Below, piece after piece: positions 1-8,786 of a stretch of 64,000 bases of DNA. Each line of letters starts with the position of its first letter. Position 1 is the first letter of the stretch. Source of the DNA: Limibacter armeniacum (GTDB taxonomy: Bacteria; Bacteroidota; Bacteroidia; Cytophagales; Flammeovirgaceae); assembly GCF_036880985.1 (NCBI RefSeq), contig NZ_JBAJNO010000009.1, positions 992,001 through 1,056,000 of the forward strand, in the 5' to 3' direction. The position numbers and the translations under genes are program-made. Under the pieces are notes generated by a model. It had not been told where the DNA came from and ran no database searches. It saw nothing but the letters and a program-made list of their open reading frames with translations.

Positions 1-299
1 TTACTGGCAGTGCTGCTGATGGTTTCCGTCAAGATGTGATGAGCTATATTTCTCACATTTTGCGTAGAAACGGTGAATTGCACTATAACAGCTATGAACC
101 TTTGAAAGAAGCTATTGAGAAGAAATTGATGGCTTCAGTGAAGGATATCACACGCATCATCCTGAAATCTAAAACAAGAGATGCGGAACAGAGGAAAAAA
201 TACAATGCAATGGTGAAGCAAATGATCTCTAGCGGCTACAATGAAGAAAGCTGTGAGGCAGTTCTGAGCTTTGCCGCCAACAACTTGTGGAAAGATTAA
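1..299 (+). CDS. prkA: PrkA-family serine protein kinase, C-terminal fragment
   Basis: The reading frame is open from the window edge and ends at the TAA at 297-299, so only about 98 C-terminal residues are visible. The tail is helical and basic, with no motif that identifies it alone. The assignment comes mainly from context: it sits immediately upstream of a YeaH/DUF444 gene and a SpoVR gene, the order of the enterobacterial yeaG-yeaH-ycgB stress cluster. PrkA/YeaG proteins are AAA-like serine kinases induced in starvation or stationary phase. An 88-bp gap separates it from the next gene, consistent with one operon. The kinase domain lies outside the window and cannot be checked. Confidence 0.7.
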   Translation, partial: TGSAADGFRQDVMSYISHILRRNGELHYNSYEPLKEAIEKKLMASVKDITRIILKSKTRDAEQRKKYNAMVKQMISSGYNEESCEAVLSFAANNLWKD

Positions 300-387
300 A
301 GTATAGGCTTTGGGTGCCAAGACAAGCAGCGCTTTCTTGGCATACCTCGCCTTACATCTTCACACACCCATTAGACCCAAATAATCC

Positions 388-1551
388 ATGGCTATATTTA
401 GAGATTTCAGCAGTCAAAAAAGGGACAGGTCGGCTTCAGACAGGCAACGCCATAAGGAGCTTGTGAAGAAGAAGATCAAGGAAGGTATTGCTGATATAAT
501 TGCGGAGGAGGCCATAATTGGCAAAAATAAGAACAAGGTAATCAAGGTACCTATCAAAGGCATCAAAGAGTACCGTTTTATATATGGCAAAAACAGTAAA
601 GGAGCGGCACAAGGAACTGGCAACGAAGAAAAAGGACAGGTAATTCAGGATGGAAGAGGACAGCCCGGACAGGGAGTCGGACAGGCTGGCAACAGACCCG
701 GTGAAGATATTTACGAAACAGAAATCACAATTGAGGAAGCGGTAAACATGATGTTTGAAGACATGGAGCTTCCTGATCTTGACCGTAAAAAATACTTTCA
801 GACTGAAGCCGAAACATACCGTAAATACCTTGGCTATCAGAAGAAAGGGGTACGTGCCCGTCTATCCAAAAGGAAGACCATGAAAAACCGCCTGAAAAGG
901 AAAAAGATTTTAGGCAGCAACCTTCAGGAGGGTGAAAGTTTTCCTTTCCATAATGATGACCTTGTGTACAAGCGTCTAGTTGTGGACATCCAAGAACATT
1001 CCAATGCTGTTGTATTCTGCTTGATGGATACTAGTGCCTCAATGGATCAGATCAAGAAATACTTGGCAAGAAGCTTCTACTTCCTGCTTTACTCCTTCTT
1101 AAAAAACCGTTACCGCAATACAGAAATTGTGTTTGTAGCACACCATACAGAGGCTAAGGAAGTGACAGAAAACGAGTTCTTCCACAAGGTGGAGTCTGGA
1201 GGTACCATGATTTCTTCAGGATACAAAAAAGTGCTTGAAATAATTGAGCAGCGGTATAATCCTGCTATCTGGAACATCTACGCTTTCCATTGCTCTGATG
1301 GAGACAACTTTAGCAGTGATAACCGCGCGGCTGTCGAATATGCAAAACAACTGACAGAAGTTTGTAACCTGTTCGGTTATGGTGAGATCAAGCCTAACAC
1401 CAGTTATTCATGGTCTAGTATGATTGATGAGTTCAGGAAGATCGAGGCTGAGAACTTTATCAGCCTAAAAATCAGAAACAAGGAAAACATCTGGCCTGCA
1501 CTTAAAAAATTCCTGACCCTTGACCATAGCAATAGTCTGCTAGAGGATTAA
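388..1551 (+). CDS. YeaH/YhbH family protein (DUF444), VWA-like
   Basis: A 387-residue protein, the usual length for the DUF444 family (B. subtilis YhbH, E. coli YeaH). The N-terminal half is highly basic and helical, with a Gly/Gln-rich linker at about residues 80-105. The C-terminal half resembles a von Willebrand A fold: a hydrophobic strand leads into DTSAS (about 214-218), a MIDAS-type metal-binding DxSxS motif, and later a SGGT segment. It lies between the prkA tail and spoVR with no terminator between them, so it is probably co-transcribed. The family is thought to work with PrkA in sustained stress responses, but its biochemical activity is unknown. The start at ATG 388 fits the conserved N-terminus (MAIFRDFSSQKRDRS). 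Confidence 0.88.
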   Translation: MAIFRDFSSQKRDRSASDRQRHKELVKKKIKEGIADIIAEEAIIGKNKNKVIKVPIKGIKEYRFIYGKNSKGAAQGTGNEEKGQVIQDGRGQPGQGVGQAGNRPGEDIYETEITIEEAVNMMFEDMELPDLDRKKYFQTEAETYRKYLGYQKKGVRARLSKRKTMKNRLKRKKILGSNLQEGESFPFHNDDLVYKRLVVDIQEHSNAVVFCLMDTSASMDQIKKYLARSFYFLLYSFLKNRYRNTEIVFVAHHTEAKEVTENEFFHKVESGGTMISSGYKKVLEIIEQRYNPAIWNIYAFHCSDGDNFSSDNRAAVEYAKQLTEVCNLFGYGEIKPNTSYSWSSMIDEFRKIEAENFISLKIRNKENIWPALKKFLTLDHSNSLLED

Positions 1552-1598
1552 TAAATCTCTCACATTACTTAGAACCCAAACAACCAACTATCAATAAT

Positions 1599-2984
1599 AT
1601 GGACTGGACAATTTCTGAACTTGACAAATGGAATGACAAGATTGAAGAGCTTGCCCAAAAACTTGGACTGGATTACTTCCCTCAAGAATTTGAGGTTTGC
1701 GATTACCACGACATGCTCGGGTACCAGTCCTATGTAGGTATGCCATCAAGGTATCCGCATTGGAGTTTTGGGAAATCATTTGAAAAGCAGCGTACGATGT
1801 ACAAACACGGTGTAGGAGGTTTGGCTTATGAAATGGTCATCAATACCAACCCATGTCTGGCTTACCTGATGATCGACAACCCGCTTTCTATGCAGGTGCT
1901 GACCATGGCACACGTGTACGGACACAATGACTTCTTTAAAAACAATATCAACTTCTCTCATACAAGACCCGAATTCGCACTGGAAATGTTCAAGCGTCAT
2001 GCTGAAAGGGTTCGGTCATATGTAGAGATGCCTAGTATTGGATATTCACGTGTCGAAAATATTCTGGATGCAGCACACTCTATTAGTTTCCACACAGATC
2101 GGAACCTCAGAGTCAAACGCTTAACCGAAGAGGAACAAAAAGATGAATACTACCGAAACCTTAACCGCTCTCCTGACCCTTGGTCTCACCTGAAAAGCAA
2201 AGACTTCAGACATGAGCAGGAGTTTATGCCTGAACCTACTGAAGACCTTCTTGGCTTTATAGCGGACAACAATAAGAGGCTTGAACCTTGGGAAAAAGAC
2301 TTGCTCAATATTGTAAAGGAAGAAACCCTTTACTTTATGCCACAGATGGAAACCAAAATCATGAATGAGGGTTGGGCTAGTTTCTGGCACTTCACAATTC
2401 TGAATAGGTTAAACCTACCTGCCAATATGCATATGGATTTTATCCGTGCGCATAATCAGGTCATCAGACCTCATATTGGCGGCTTAAACCCTTACCATAT
2501 TGGCTACTGCATTTTCACAAAACTGGCAGGCAGTGACGGTCACACAATTGAATATGATATCAACCAACAAATTTTCGATGTCAGAACAATTGACAGAGAC
2601 GTTTCATTCCTAAGAAGATTCTTGACCGAAGACTTGGCAAGGGAACTCCACCTTTTTGAATACCAACAAAAAGGAAGCAGGGTTACGGTCAGTGAGGTTT
2701 CAGATGAAGAAGGATGGGAAAGTGTACGTGATACTTTGCTTAAAAATATCGGCATGAACGGTATCCCTTGCATCAAGGTTAAGGATATTAATTCTCGTAC
2801 CAACACACTCCAGCTGATCCATAGTTATGATGACAGAGAGTTAGAACTAAACTATGTTCGTAAAACTATGGAACATGTCTATAACCTATGGAGCAGAAAC
2901 CCTGTCACATTGGATACGACTATTGACGGAAGAGATGTGAAGTGTACTTATAGAGATGAAAATTTCACCGTAGAAGAGAATTAG
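1599..2984 (+). CDS. spoVR: SpoVR family protein
   Basis: A 461-residue soluble protein matching the SpoVR/YcgB family. It starts with a helical segment (DWTISELDKWNDKIEELAQ) and carries the family's central NEGWASFWHF segment at about residues 254-263, where conserved His and Glu residues suggest a metal site. SpoVR was first described for spore cortex formation in Bacillus, but non-sporulating bacteria carry it with PrkA and YeaH, so here it is most likely part of a stress or stationary-phase module. It is 47 bp downstream of the YeaH gene and is followed at once by a strong terminator, so it is the last gene of the operon. The molecular function is not established. Confidence 0.9.
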   Translation: MDWTISELDKWNDKIEELAQKLGLDYFPQEFEVCDYHDMLGYQSYVGMPSRYPHWSFGKSFEKQRTMYKHGVGGLAYEMVINTNPCLAYLMIDNPLSMQVLTMAHVYGHNDFFKNNINFSHTRPEFALEMFKRHAERVRSYVEMPSIGYSRVENILDAAHSISFHTDRNLRVKRLTEEEQKDEYYRNLNRSPDPWSHLKSKDFRHEQEFMPEPTEDLLGFIADNNKRLEPWEKDLLNIVKEETLYFMPQMETKIMNEGWASFWHFTILNRLNLPANMHMDFIRAHNQVIRPHIGGLNPYHIGYCIFTKLAGSDGHTIEYDINQQIFDVRTIDRDVSFLRRFLTEDLARELHLFEYQQKGSRVTVSEVSDEEGWESVRDTLLKNIGMNGIPCIKVKDINSRTNTLQLIHSYDDRELELNYVRKTMEHVYNLWSRNPVTLDTTIDGRDVKCTYRDENFTVEEN

Positions 2985-3003
2985 AATTAAAACTTTAAAG
3001 TTG

Positions 3004-3046
3004 AAAAGCTCACAATAAGTAAAATGACTTATTGTGAGCTTTTTTT
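3004..3046 (+). terminator. Rho-independent terminator after spoVR
   Basis: A perfect long stem (AAAAGCTCACAATAAGT pairing across a 6-nt loop) is followed by a T run. It begins 20 bp after the spoVR stop and closes the prkA-yeaH-spoVR transcript; the convergent SDR gene ends 24 bp further on. Confidence 0.9.
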
Positions 3047-3069
3047 ATAATCGGAGGGCTCAAATGCAA

Positions 3070-3729
3070 TCAGTAAATTATTTCCTTTTCAAAATCACCT
3101 TTCTGCTGACCATAAAGTGTCCAGTAATTTTCAGCTATTGAATCTGGATTATAACGTGGGTCTTTTTTATTGACCATGCCACATACCGTCACAGAAGCGA
3201 CATGTATTCCCTCATCACGAAGCGCATTGTAGAGCTGTTCATTTAAACTTCTAATCCCTGCTTTCCCCAATGACAGGGAGCCAAACTCATGGGAAGGTTG
3301 AATGGCAAACCCACCACCTGTCAAAAAAATCTTACCTTCTTTGCGCTCCCTCATATAAGGCAGCACAACCTTAACCGCACTCAGCGCTCCACAGACATTT
3401 ACCTTGAAATCATCTACCAAAGTATCTGTAGTCTCATGCAAGATATTTCCCATCTTCAATGCCGCAGCATTGTAAACCAGAATTTCAGCATAACCTACTT
3501 GTGCATGTATCAACTCAAACGCTTCCAGCAAGGACGCTTCATTTGTAGCATCTGCCAAAAAATAATGACTCGTGATCCCCTCTTCTTCTAGGCTTTCTTT
3601 ACAAAGTTTCAGCTTCGCTTCATTTCGGGCGACCATCACTACTACAAAACCTTCTTTGCCGAACCTCCTTGCAATGCCAAGTCCTATCCCCTGCCCCATT
3701 CCTACAATGGTAATTATTTTCGTTTCCAT
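3070..3729 (-). CDS. Short-chain dehydrogenase/reductase-like protein lacking the catalytic Tyr
   Basis: A 219-residue Rossmann-fold protein of the SDR superfamily. The cofactor loop is GMGQGIGLGIA at about residues 10-20, a variant of TGxxxGxG. NAAA occupies the NNAG position and NVCGAL the conserved Asn helix. Where classical SDRs have Ser and then YxxxK, this protein reads LTGG followed by GSLSLGKAG: the Lys is kept, but the Tyr position is Leu and the Ser position is not conserved. It could bind NAD(P) without classical redox catalysis or use another mechanism. It is a single gene, convergent with spoVR. Substrate unknown. Confidence 0.8.
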   Translation of the reverse strand: METKIITIVGMGQGIGLGIARRFGKEGFVVVMVARNEAKLKLCKESLEEEGITSHYFLADATNEASLLEAFELIHAQVGYAEILVYNAAALKMGNILHETTDTLVDDFKVNVCGALSAVKVVLPYMRERKEGKIFLTGGGFAIQPSHEFGSLSLGKAGIRSLNEQLYNALRDEGIHVASVTVCGMVNKKDPRYNPDSIAENYWTLYGQQKGDFEKEIIY

Positions 3730-3795
3730 CCTATTTTGAATAAATCAAATCCTTATACTAAACTGTTTTGAAGGGCATTCTAAAATGGATCGGTA

Positions 3796-4314
3796 TCACT
3801 CTGCCAGATCATTCAGCTTTGAAATATTAAACTTTCTAAGCCAAGCCATTCGGTAAGGCTCCGTAAACTCAGGATCTATTGAGCGCACCTGCACCTGAAA
3901 CCTATTGGCTACCAAGACTGCGGTTCCTTTATTTCCTTTAGGAATCATCGGGAGTCCATCAAGACTACCAACGGCACCCTCATACTTTTCAAACATATTT
4001 GGTTTGTTATGCAGGTCTACAATGGTGATCGTAGCTTTTACTCTTCCATCTTTTTCTATTTTCCCTTGGGCAAGACCTGGTTTATCACTTGTGACTATCA
4101 CATCATAACCATCATCCGACTCAGGAAAGTAAGCGTTGAAAACACTGCCTGTGTAGAGACTATTATCTTCTCCTCTAAACGTAATGCTTTCCTTATCAAG
4201 TAATGACAGGTCATCATTGGAATTTTCATCACTCAAACAGGATGGGATAAAAAGGATCATCACTATGATAAGAGGTAAAATTGCTAACCGGTCAAAAGGA
4301 GGAGAAACTTGCAT
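3796..4314 (-). CDS. Hypothetical lipoprotein
   Basis: A 172-residue protein with a hydrophobic N-terminal signal (about residues 10-24) ending at IPSC, a plausible lipobox with Cys26, followed by an acidic Ser/Asn/Asp-rich tether. The rest is beta-rich with no recognised motif. It is probably anchored in the inner or outer membrane and faces the periplasm or cell surface. It lies 66 bp downstream of the SDR gene on the same strand. I do not recognise the family. Confidence 0.6.
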   Translation of the reverse strand: MQVSPPFDRLAILPLIIVMILFIPSCLSDENSNDDLSLLDKESITFRGEDNSLYTGSVFNAYFPESDDGYDVIVTSDKPGLAQGKIEKDGRVKATITIVDLHNKPNMFEKYEGAVGSLDGLPMIPKGNKGTAVLVANRFQVQVRSIDPEFTEPYRMAWLRKFNISKLNDLAE

Positions 4315-4627
4315 AAGATTTTAGATATAGTAATAAAAGGTTTCAGCACAAGCGACTAGCCTGAACAACGAAGTCGCATCTGCCCAACTCATCTAACAAC
4401 AGTCTGTGAATGTTTTATCTTAATATGAACACTAGAGTAGCAAATGGAAGTTTCAATTCATTTACGTATTAAAAATCATTTGTACTTTTAATTGAAATTA
4501 TTCTATCCAGTATTTTGACAGTCCAATTAGAAACCTTTTCTCTGCTCTTTTTACGACACATAACTTTCCAATAGAAAAGCATTACATTTGCTACCCTGAA
4601 AATTCACTTTAAGCGATCGATCAATCC
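4315..4627. other. Intergenic region between divergent lipoprotein and rarA
   Basis: 313 bp, AT-rich, without a convincing ORF. It must hold the promoters of both divergent genes; the only clear element is the -7-like box at 4583-4590 facing rarA. Confidence 0.6.
4583..4590 (+). promoter_or_regulatory. Bacteroidota -7 element upstream of rarA
   Basis: TACATTTG matches the TAnnTTTG consensus for the Bacteroidota primary sigma factor, 37 bp before the rarA start. No good -33 box is seen at the expected distance, so the call is tentative. Confidence 0.45.
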
Positions 4628-5884
4628 ATGAAACAACCTCTTTCAGAAAGGGTACGCCCTCAGCAATTAGAAGACATTATTGGTCAGAAACACCTTGTTG
4701 GAAAGGATGGAGTCATCACAAGAATGGTTGCCAGCAAAAGGCTTCCTTCCATGATACTTTGGGGACCTCCAGGCGTAGGCAAAACAACGATGGCACAAAT
4801 TCTTGCCAAAGAAATGGACAGGCCATTCAAAACATTGAGTGCGATCAGTTCTGGCGTAAAAGAGGTAAGGGAGGTAATCCAGCAAGCTGCGCACACTTAC
4901 AATACCATATTGTTTATCGACGAGATTCACCGTTTCAATAAGTCACAGCAAGATGCTCTGCTTGGAGCTGTAGAACGGGGCATCATTACGTTGATTGGCG
5001 CAACAACAGAAAACCCTTCTTTTGAGGTCAACTCCGCACTACTTTCAAGATGTCAGGTCTATACACTAAAAGCCTTGACAAAGGAAGATTGCATTGACCT
5101 GATAAAGCAAGCGATCGGCAAGGACACGCATCTCCAAAAAAAGCAGATTGAGCTAAAGGAAACGGAAGCACTGCTAAATATTTCAGGCGGAGATGCACGA
5201 AAGCTGTTAAACCTGCTGGACCTAATCGCTGATTCGGAAGGAGATGAAGTCATGGTCACCAACGACAAAGTGATGCAGGTTGCACAGCAGAAGACGGTGA
5301 TATACGACAAGAGCGGCGAATCCCATTACGATATCGTCTCGGCATTTATCAAATCTATCAGGGGCAGTGATCCGAACGGTGCGATCTACTGGCTTGCCCG
5401 AATGCTGGAAGGAGGCGAAGACGTCAAGTTTATTGCTCGTAGGCTGATTATTTCTGCATCAGAAGATATAGGCAACGCCAACCCAACAGCTTTGGTCATT
5501 GCTAATAACTGCTTTACCTCCGTAAACACAGTCGGCATGCCTGAAGCTCGAATTATTTTGGCTCAAGCCACTACCTATCTGGCTTGTTCACCAAAAAGCA
5601 ATGCCTCCTATATGGCCATCAACGAAGCGATGAGACTGGTAAAAGAAACTGGCAACCTGCCCGTTCCGATGCACCTTCGCAATGCGCCAACAAAATTAAT
5701 GAGGGAACAGGGCTACGGCAAAGGTTATAAGTACTCACACAGTTACCCTGGCAACTTTGCTCCACAGGAGTACTTGCCGAATGAAATTAGCGGAACTCCT
5801 TTCTATAATCCTGGAGACAACGCACGCGAAAAACATATGAGAGAGCAATTGAAACAGTGGTGGGGAAATAAATATAAATACTAA
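4628..5884 (+). CDS. rarA: Replication-associated recombination protein A (RarA/MgsA AAA+ ATPase)
   Basis: A 418-residue clamp-loader-like AAA+ ATPase. Walker [10 protein letters not shown] lies at about 46-54, Walker [15 protein letters not shown] at about 97-110, and sensor 1 GATTENPSF follows; the C-terminal region carries the conserved [11 protein letters not shown] segment typical of the RarA/Mgs1/WRNIP1 family. The length is normal. It acts on stalled replication forks, with known links to SSB and the replisome. It is a single gene, facing away from the upstream lipoprotein gene. The start at ATG 4628 gives the usual short N-terminus ([12 protein letters not shown]). Confidence 0.95.
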   Translation: MKQPLSERVRPQQLEDIIGQKHLVGKDGVITRMVASKRLPSMILWGPPGVGKTTMAQILAKEMDRPFKTLSAISSGVKEVREVIQQAAHTYNTILFIDEIHRFNKSQQDALLGAVERGIITLIGATTENPSFEVNSALLSRCQVYTLKALTKEDCIDLIKQAIGKDTHLQKKQIELKETEALLNISGGDARKLLNLLDLIADSEGDEVMVTNDKVMQVAQQKTVIYDKSGESHYDIVSAFIKSIRGSDPNGAIYWLARMLEGGEDVKFIARRLIISASEDIGNANPTALVIANNCFTSVNTVGMPEARIILAQATTYLACSPKSNASYMAINEAMRLVKETGNLPVPMHLRNAPTKLMREQGYGKGYKYSHSYPGNFAPQEYLPNEISGTPFYNPGDNAREKHMREQLKQWWGNKYKY

Positions 5885-5892
5885 GTCAACAT

Positions 5893-6120
5893 GCACTATG
5901 GGTTACACCTCCCTTTTAGGGCTGAAAAAATCATTTGCATGACGAAGGACTATAGTCCATCGCTGATATACTCAGTCCCTTCAGGACTTTTGTACTGAAA
6001 GGGCTTTATATATTAGCGATGGATTTATGAAGATTGATTTTTATTCAGCAGTATACACTGGCTCCGAATGGCTAAACACACCAGCGATGGCCGTTGCACG
6101 CGCGATTAACCCATCGAGAC
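5893..6120 (+). repeat. Hairpin-chain repeat, family B copy 1
   Basis: Several short palindromes follow each other here: a CCCTTTTAGGG-type stem, a GGACTATAGTCC core ending in the CCATCGC motif, a GTCCCTTCAGGAC stem, and a CGATGG...CCATCG module (6085-6116) around GTTGCACGCGCG. The same modules recur in reverse orientation at 40070-40240, so this is a dispersed element rather than a terminator. No ORF lies inside it. It lies between rarA and an orphan IS30-type HTH gene. Confidence 0.7.
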
Positions 6121-6364
6121 GAGCAACAATATAATACCGATTAATTTGAACAACTTAATCAATCCATTTTATTAAAGACATCCTCTATTCCTCATCTGTC
6201 ATCTTTACCTCAGCTCCGTTAGGTGCGACATCTTTTATGGCAATTCATCTAACCAACAAAAGCTTACAGCGACAACCTTATCAAGAATAAAAAACTGTCT
6301 AAACTTTTTATACTTTTAAGCTAAGACACAAAAACGATTTCAATCCCAGCAATCTGGCTTAAAA

Positions 6365-6412
6365 CAAAAAGCAACACTCTTGATTGAACAGGGCATTGCT
6401 TTTTGTTTTTTT
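6365..6412. terminator. Putative terminator hairpin
   Basis: A 10-bp stem (CAAAAAGCAA / TTGCTTTTTG) with a loop of about 20 nt is followed by T-rich sequence. It lies 480 bp after rarA and 80 bp beyond the 3' end of the HTH gene, so it could serve readthrough from either side. Confidence 0.5.
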
Positions 6413-6493
6413 ACAGCACACCTCAACGATAACATCTCGGAAGCACTTTGAATTTCAACTTCACAACCTAATAAAAAATTAAAACTGCCTGCT

Positions 6494-7114
6494 TTAAGCA
6501 ATTTTACAATCCGATTGAACAGCCGACGCCCTATTTAGAAACATCCAGACACACGTCTCCTTGCTCCCGATATAAGGGAAAGAAAAGTCTTGTTTCACCT
6601 CCACTCCCACACTTTTAACCTCCTGTTCACATTTTTTTTCAACTGTGTAAGTTTCCAATATGGATTGCATCTCGATCAAGCTGCTGTAGCGCCACCTTCT
6701 TCTTCCCCAACGCCTATCGGTCTTATCCCATCTCCAGACATTGCCTTTCCATAACTCCCCCCATCTGGAAATTTTTTCATCGTACCGCTTTCGCAAAAAC
6801 CTTCGGCGCGGATCAAAAAAATAATAGCGGCTCCCCACAAAATTTTTATCCCACTGAAACATCAAGCTACTGCCACGTCTCCTTCCTTTACCTTTTGGAT
6901 TTCGAAGTAACCTACTAGCAAGACGCTGGGTTTGTGTGGCAATACGTTGTGCCAAACGGAAATCATACGACTCCCTATCGCCACCATTTCTCCTAAGCTC
7001 CCTACCCACCGTTGAGCGGTGCACACCTAGCTCACGGGCAATAGCAGCATTGCTTTTACCCTGACGGATGCCTTCCTGAATTTTTTGGCGTTGGGAAGAA
7101 TTGAGATGAGACAT
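6494..7114 (-). CDS. Orphan IS30-type HTH_38 protein, no transposase catalytic domain
   Basis: From the internal ATG at 7114 the product is 206 residues. It begins with a complete IS30-type HTH (SQRQKIQEGIRQGKSNAAIA, then ELGVHRSTVGRELRRNG), but the DDE/RVE integrase domain expected after about residue 150 is absent. Instead there is an Arg/Trp-rich basic region and a C-terminal SKETCVW segment. The upstream in-frame extension (33 residues, Phe-rich) is not present in the sister genes, so the start at MSHLN was chosen. It is closely related to the fragment at 12835-13074 and has the same layout as 40353-40877. It may be a decayed transposase, or a stand-alone DNA-binding protein tied to the nearby repeats. 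Confidence 0.65.
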   Translation of the reverse strand: MSHLNSSQRQKIQEGIRQGKSNAAIARELGVHRSTVGRELRRNGGDRESYDFRLAQRIATQTQRLASRLLRNPKGKGRRRGSSLMFQWDKNFVGSRYYFFDPRRRFLRKRYDEKISRWGELWKGNVWRWDKTDRRWGRRRWRYSSLIEMQSILETYTVEKKCEQEVKSVGVEVKQDFSFPYIGSKETCVWMFLNRASAVQSDCKIA

Positions 7115-7319
7115 TGAGTTTGATTTTATTTTTTGTTGAAAGGCAGAATAAAAAAATAGGATGGTGAAAAAAAACTTGGACGTTAGGTGCTGTGTAAAAA
7201 ATAAGTTGAACATTCAATACTATTGTAAATAGTGTTTTTACTGTTATCTTTATTCAATATTTTTGAACTACGCTAAGACTAAGTATTTTGAAATAAAACA
7301 ATTTCTCAAAGCTGCAAGC

Positions 7320-7597
7320 CATAACACTGCGTCTTTACTCGGAAGGTAACGAGAATTACAAGGCAGCAGAAGCTACTCATATCATTACAGTTCTAAAAGG
7401 CGCTGACAATATCTCCGAAACAATTTCAGTAACGGAAGCTAGTGTGAACGAAAAGTAAGCGTTCTGCTGCAAGCTGCTACTACGGTTTCCATTACCGTAC
7501 GCAATGCTGTAGGACAGGTAATGTTTGCCAAGGAATTTACCTGATTTCCATCACTACAGCGCAGGGCACTGCTGTAAAAAAAGTGGTGAAGAAATAA
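7320..7597 (+). pseudogene. Remnant of a T9SS adhesin paralogue (C-terminal part)
   Basis: Nucleotide similarity to the 3' end of the giant adhesin at 13467-18335 is plain: first the tail of an 82-residue module, then the start of the next (GACAATATCTCCGAAACAAT is shared), then a jump into the T9SS sorting-domain coding sequence and its last codons, ending at TAA 7595-7597. At least two internal deletions have removed module sequence and the middle of the sorting domain, and a stop follows the module junction. No start codon or signal peptide remains. The shared terminator follows at 7633. Confidence 0.85.
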
Positions 7598-7632
7598 ACT
7601 TAAGGTCTGAGGCTTGAGTATGGAAAAAATAT

Positions 7633-7670
7633 AAACCGCTGGATCGAGAGGCTCAGCGGTTTATTTATTT
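7633..7670 (+). terminator. Terminator, paralogous to the adhesin terminator
   Basis: AAACCGCTG...CAGCGGTTT stem with the same loop (GATCGAGAGGCT) as the terminator at 18379-18413, then T-rich sequence. It was duplicated together with the adhesin 3' end. Confidence 0.8.
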
Positions 7671-7683
7671 TACAAAATGAGAA

Positions 7684-7973
7684 TTAAGCAGATGTATCAT
7701 TGAAATCGAAAGTTTTAAACGCTTCAATGATTCATTGGTTCAACTCCTTTGGAGTTGGATAAATGGATTTACTTATACCGTAGGCTTTTGCCTACGGCTA
7801 CTATTATTGAATCCCTTTTGGATTTTTTTCTCTCACCTCAAACCCTGTTTCCGAAGGAAAAAAACCATATTAGTTCCGGATGGCAATCCGGATTTTACAG
7901 CATTCATTATCTCATAACCCTGAAAGGGTTGAACAGGATAACAGCATCATTTAGGATATCATAATATGTGAAA
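7684..7973 (+). repeat. MITE-like hairpin-chain element, family A copy 1
   Basis: Begins with TTAAGCA and runs through five ordered hairpins: CAACTCCTTTGGAGTTG, CCGTAGGCTTTTGCCTACGG, AATCCCTTTTGGATTT, CCGGATGGCAATCCGG and AACCCTGAAAGGGTT. The same order is found in the opposite orientation at 44518-44797 and 48117-48441. The right end has diverged, so the TGCTTAA terminal repeat is not visible in this copy. It has no convincing coding capacity. Confidence 0.8.
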
Positions 7974-8786
7974 GGATAGACTACTGGACATGGATATATT
8001 TCTTCCAAAATCGTCGCTTCTTGCTTAGTAGTCATATATCGATTATATACTCAAGGAATAATACAATATTCCGAATCGTTTGACTAATCGTATTCACCCC
8101 TTTTCTAAAGATGGGTTCACACCTTCTTTTTGAATTTGTTCAGGTTCACTATTTCCTGATCCAAGATCAAATAATTAATCAGCAAAATATTTTTAACCAT
8201 ATGGCTTCTGTATTTGAAAATCTACCCTTAAATTTATCCAATAGTGAGTTTAGCATATCTTTTCAAGTTTGGTCGCTTTAAAAATACGCTTTTCTCACTA
8301 TTTTTTTAACTCACATCCAGTAGCCTACATTTATAGATACATGTAAAAACAAAAAAACTTTTTTAAAGCTATTTTTAAAGCTTATAACAACACCTCAGTT
8401 CTACATATTTCTAAATATCATTAAATAACATTGACATTTGTTTTTTTATAATTAGAATTATGTTAACATTAAAGTGCTATAACAATTAGTTATTTATTTT
8501 AGTTTGACAATTTAAAAAGCTGACTAGTTAAATTCTTTTAAGAAGATCTTATTTTGTTTAGCTAATTAAATTCAAACTATGACACTATCTTTAATTACCT
8601 TAAAACACGATAACACAAACTACTTTTAATAAGTATGATAGCACTTGGACAGAAAGTGCATCTATTGGAGTAACGTCAGGTGTTTTTAAGTAAGCATTAA
8701 TTAGAATTTCAGACCCTCTGTTCTCATTTTTTTATATTAAGTGAGATTTATTTAACTTTTGATTATTGAAAAAATATATAAAACTC
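7974..8786. other. AT-rich intergenic region without recognised genes
   Basis: About 810 bp, very AT-rich, with frequent stops in all frames. It precedes the GLPGLI gene and presumably contains its promoter, but no clear TAnnTTTG element stood out. Nothing else is seen in it. Confidence 0.5.

Noticed and set aside
6494-7114. Calling this a complete IS30 insertion sequence
   Set aside because: No DDE integrase domain and no terminal inverted repeats flanking the gene could be found.
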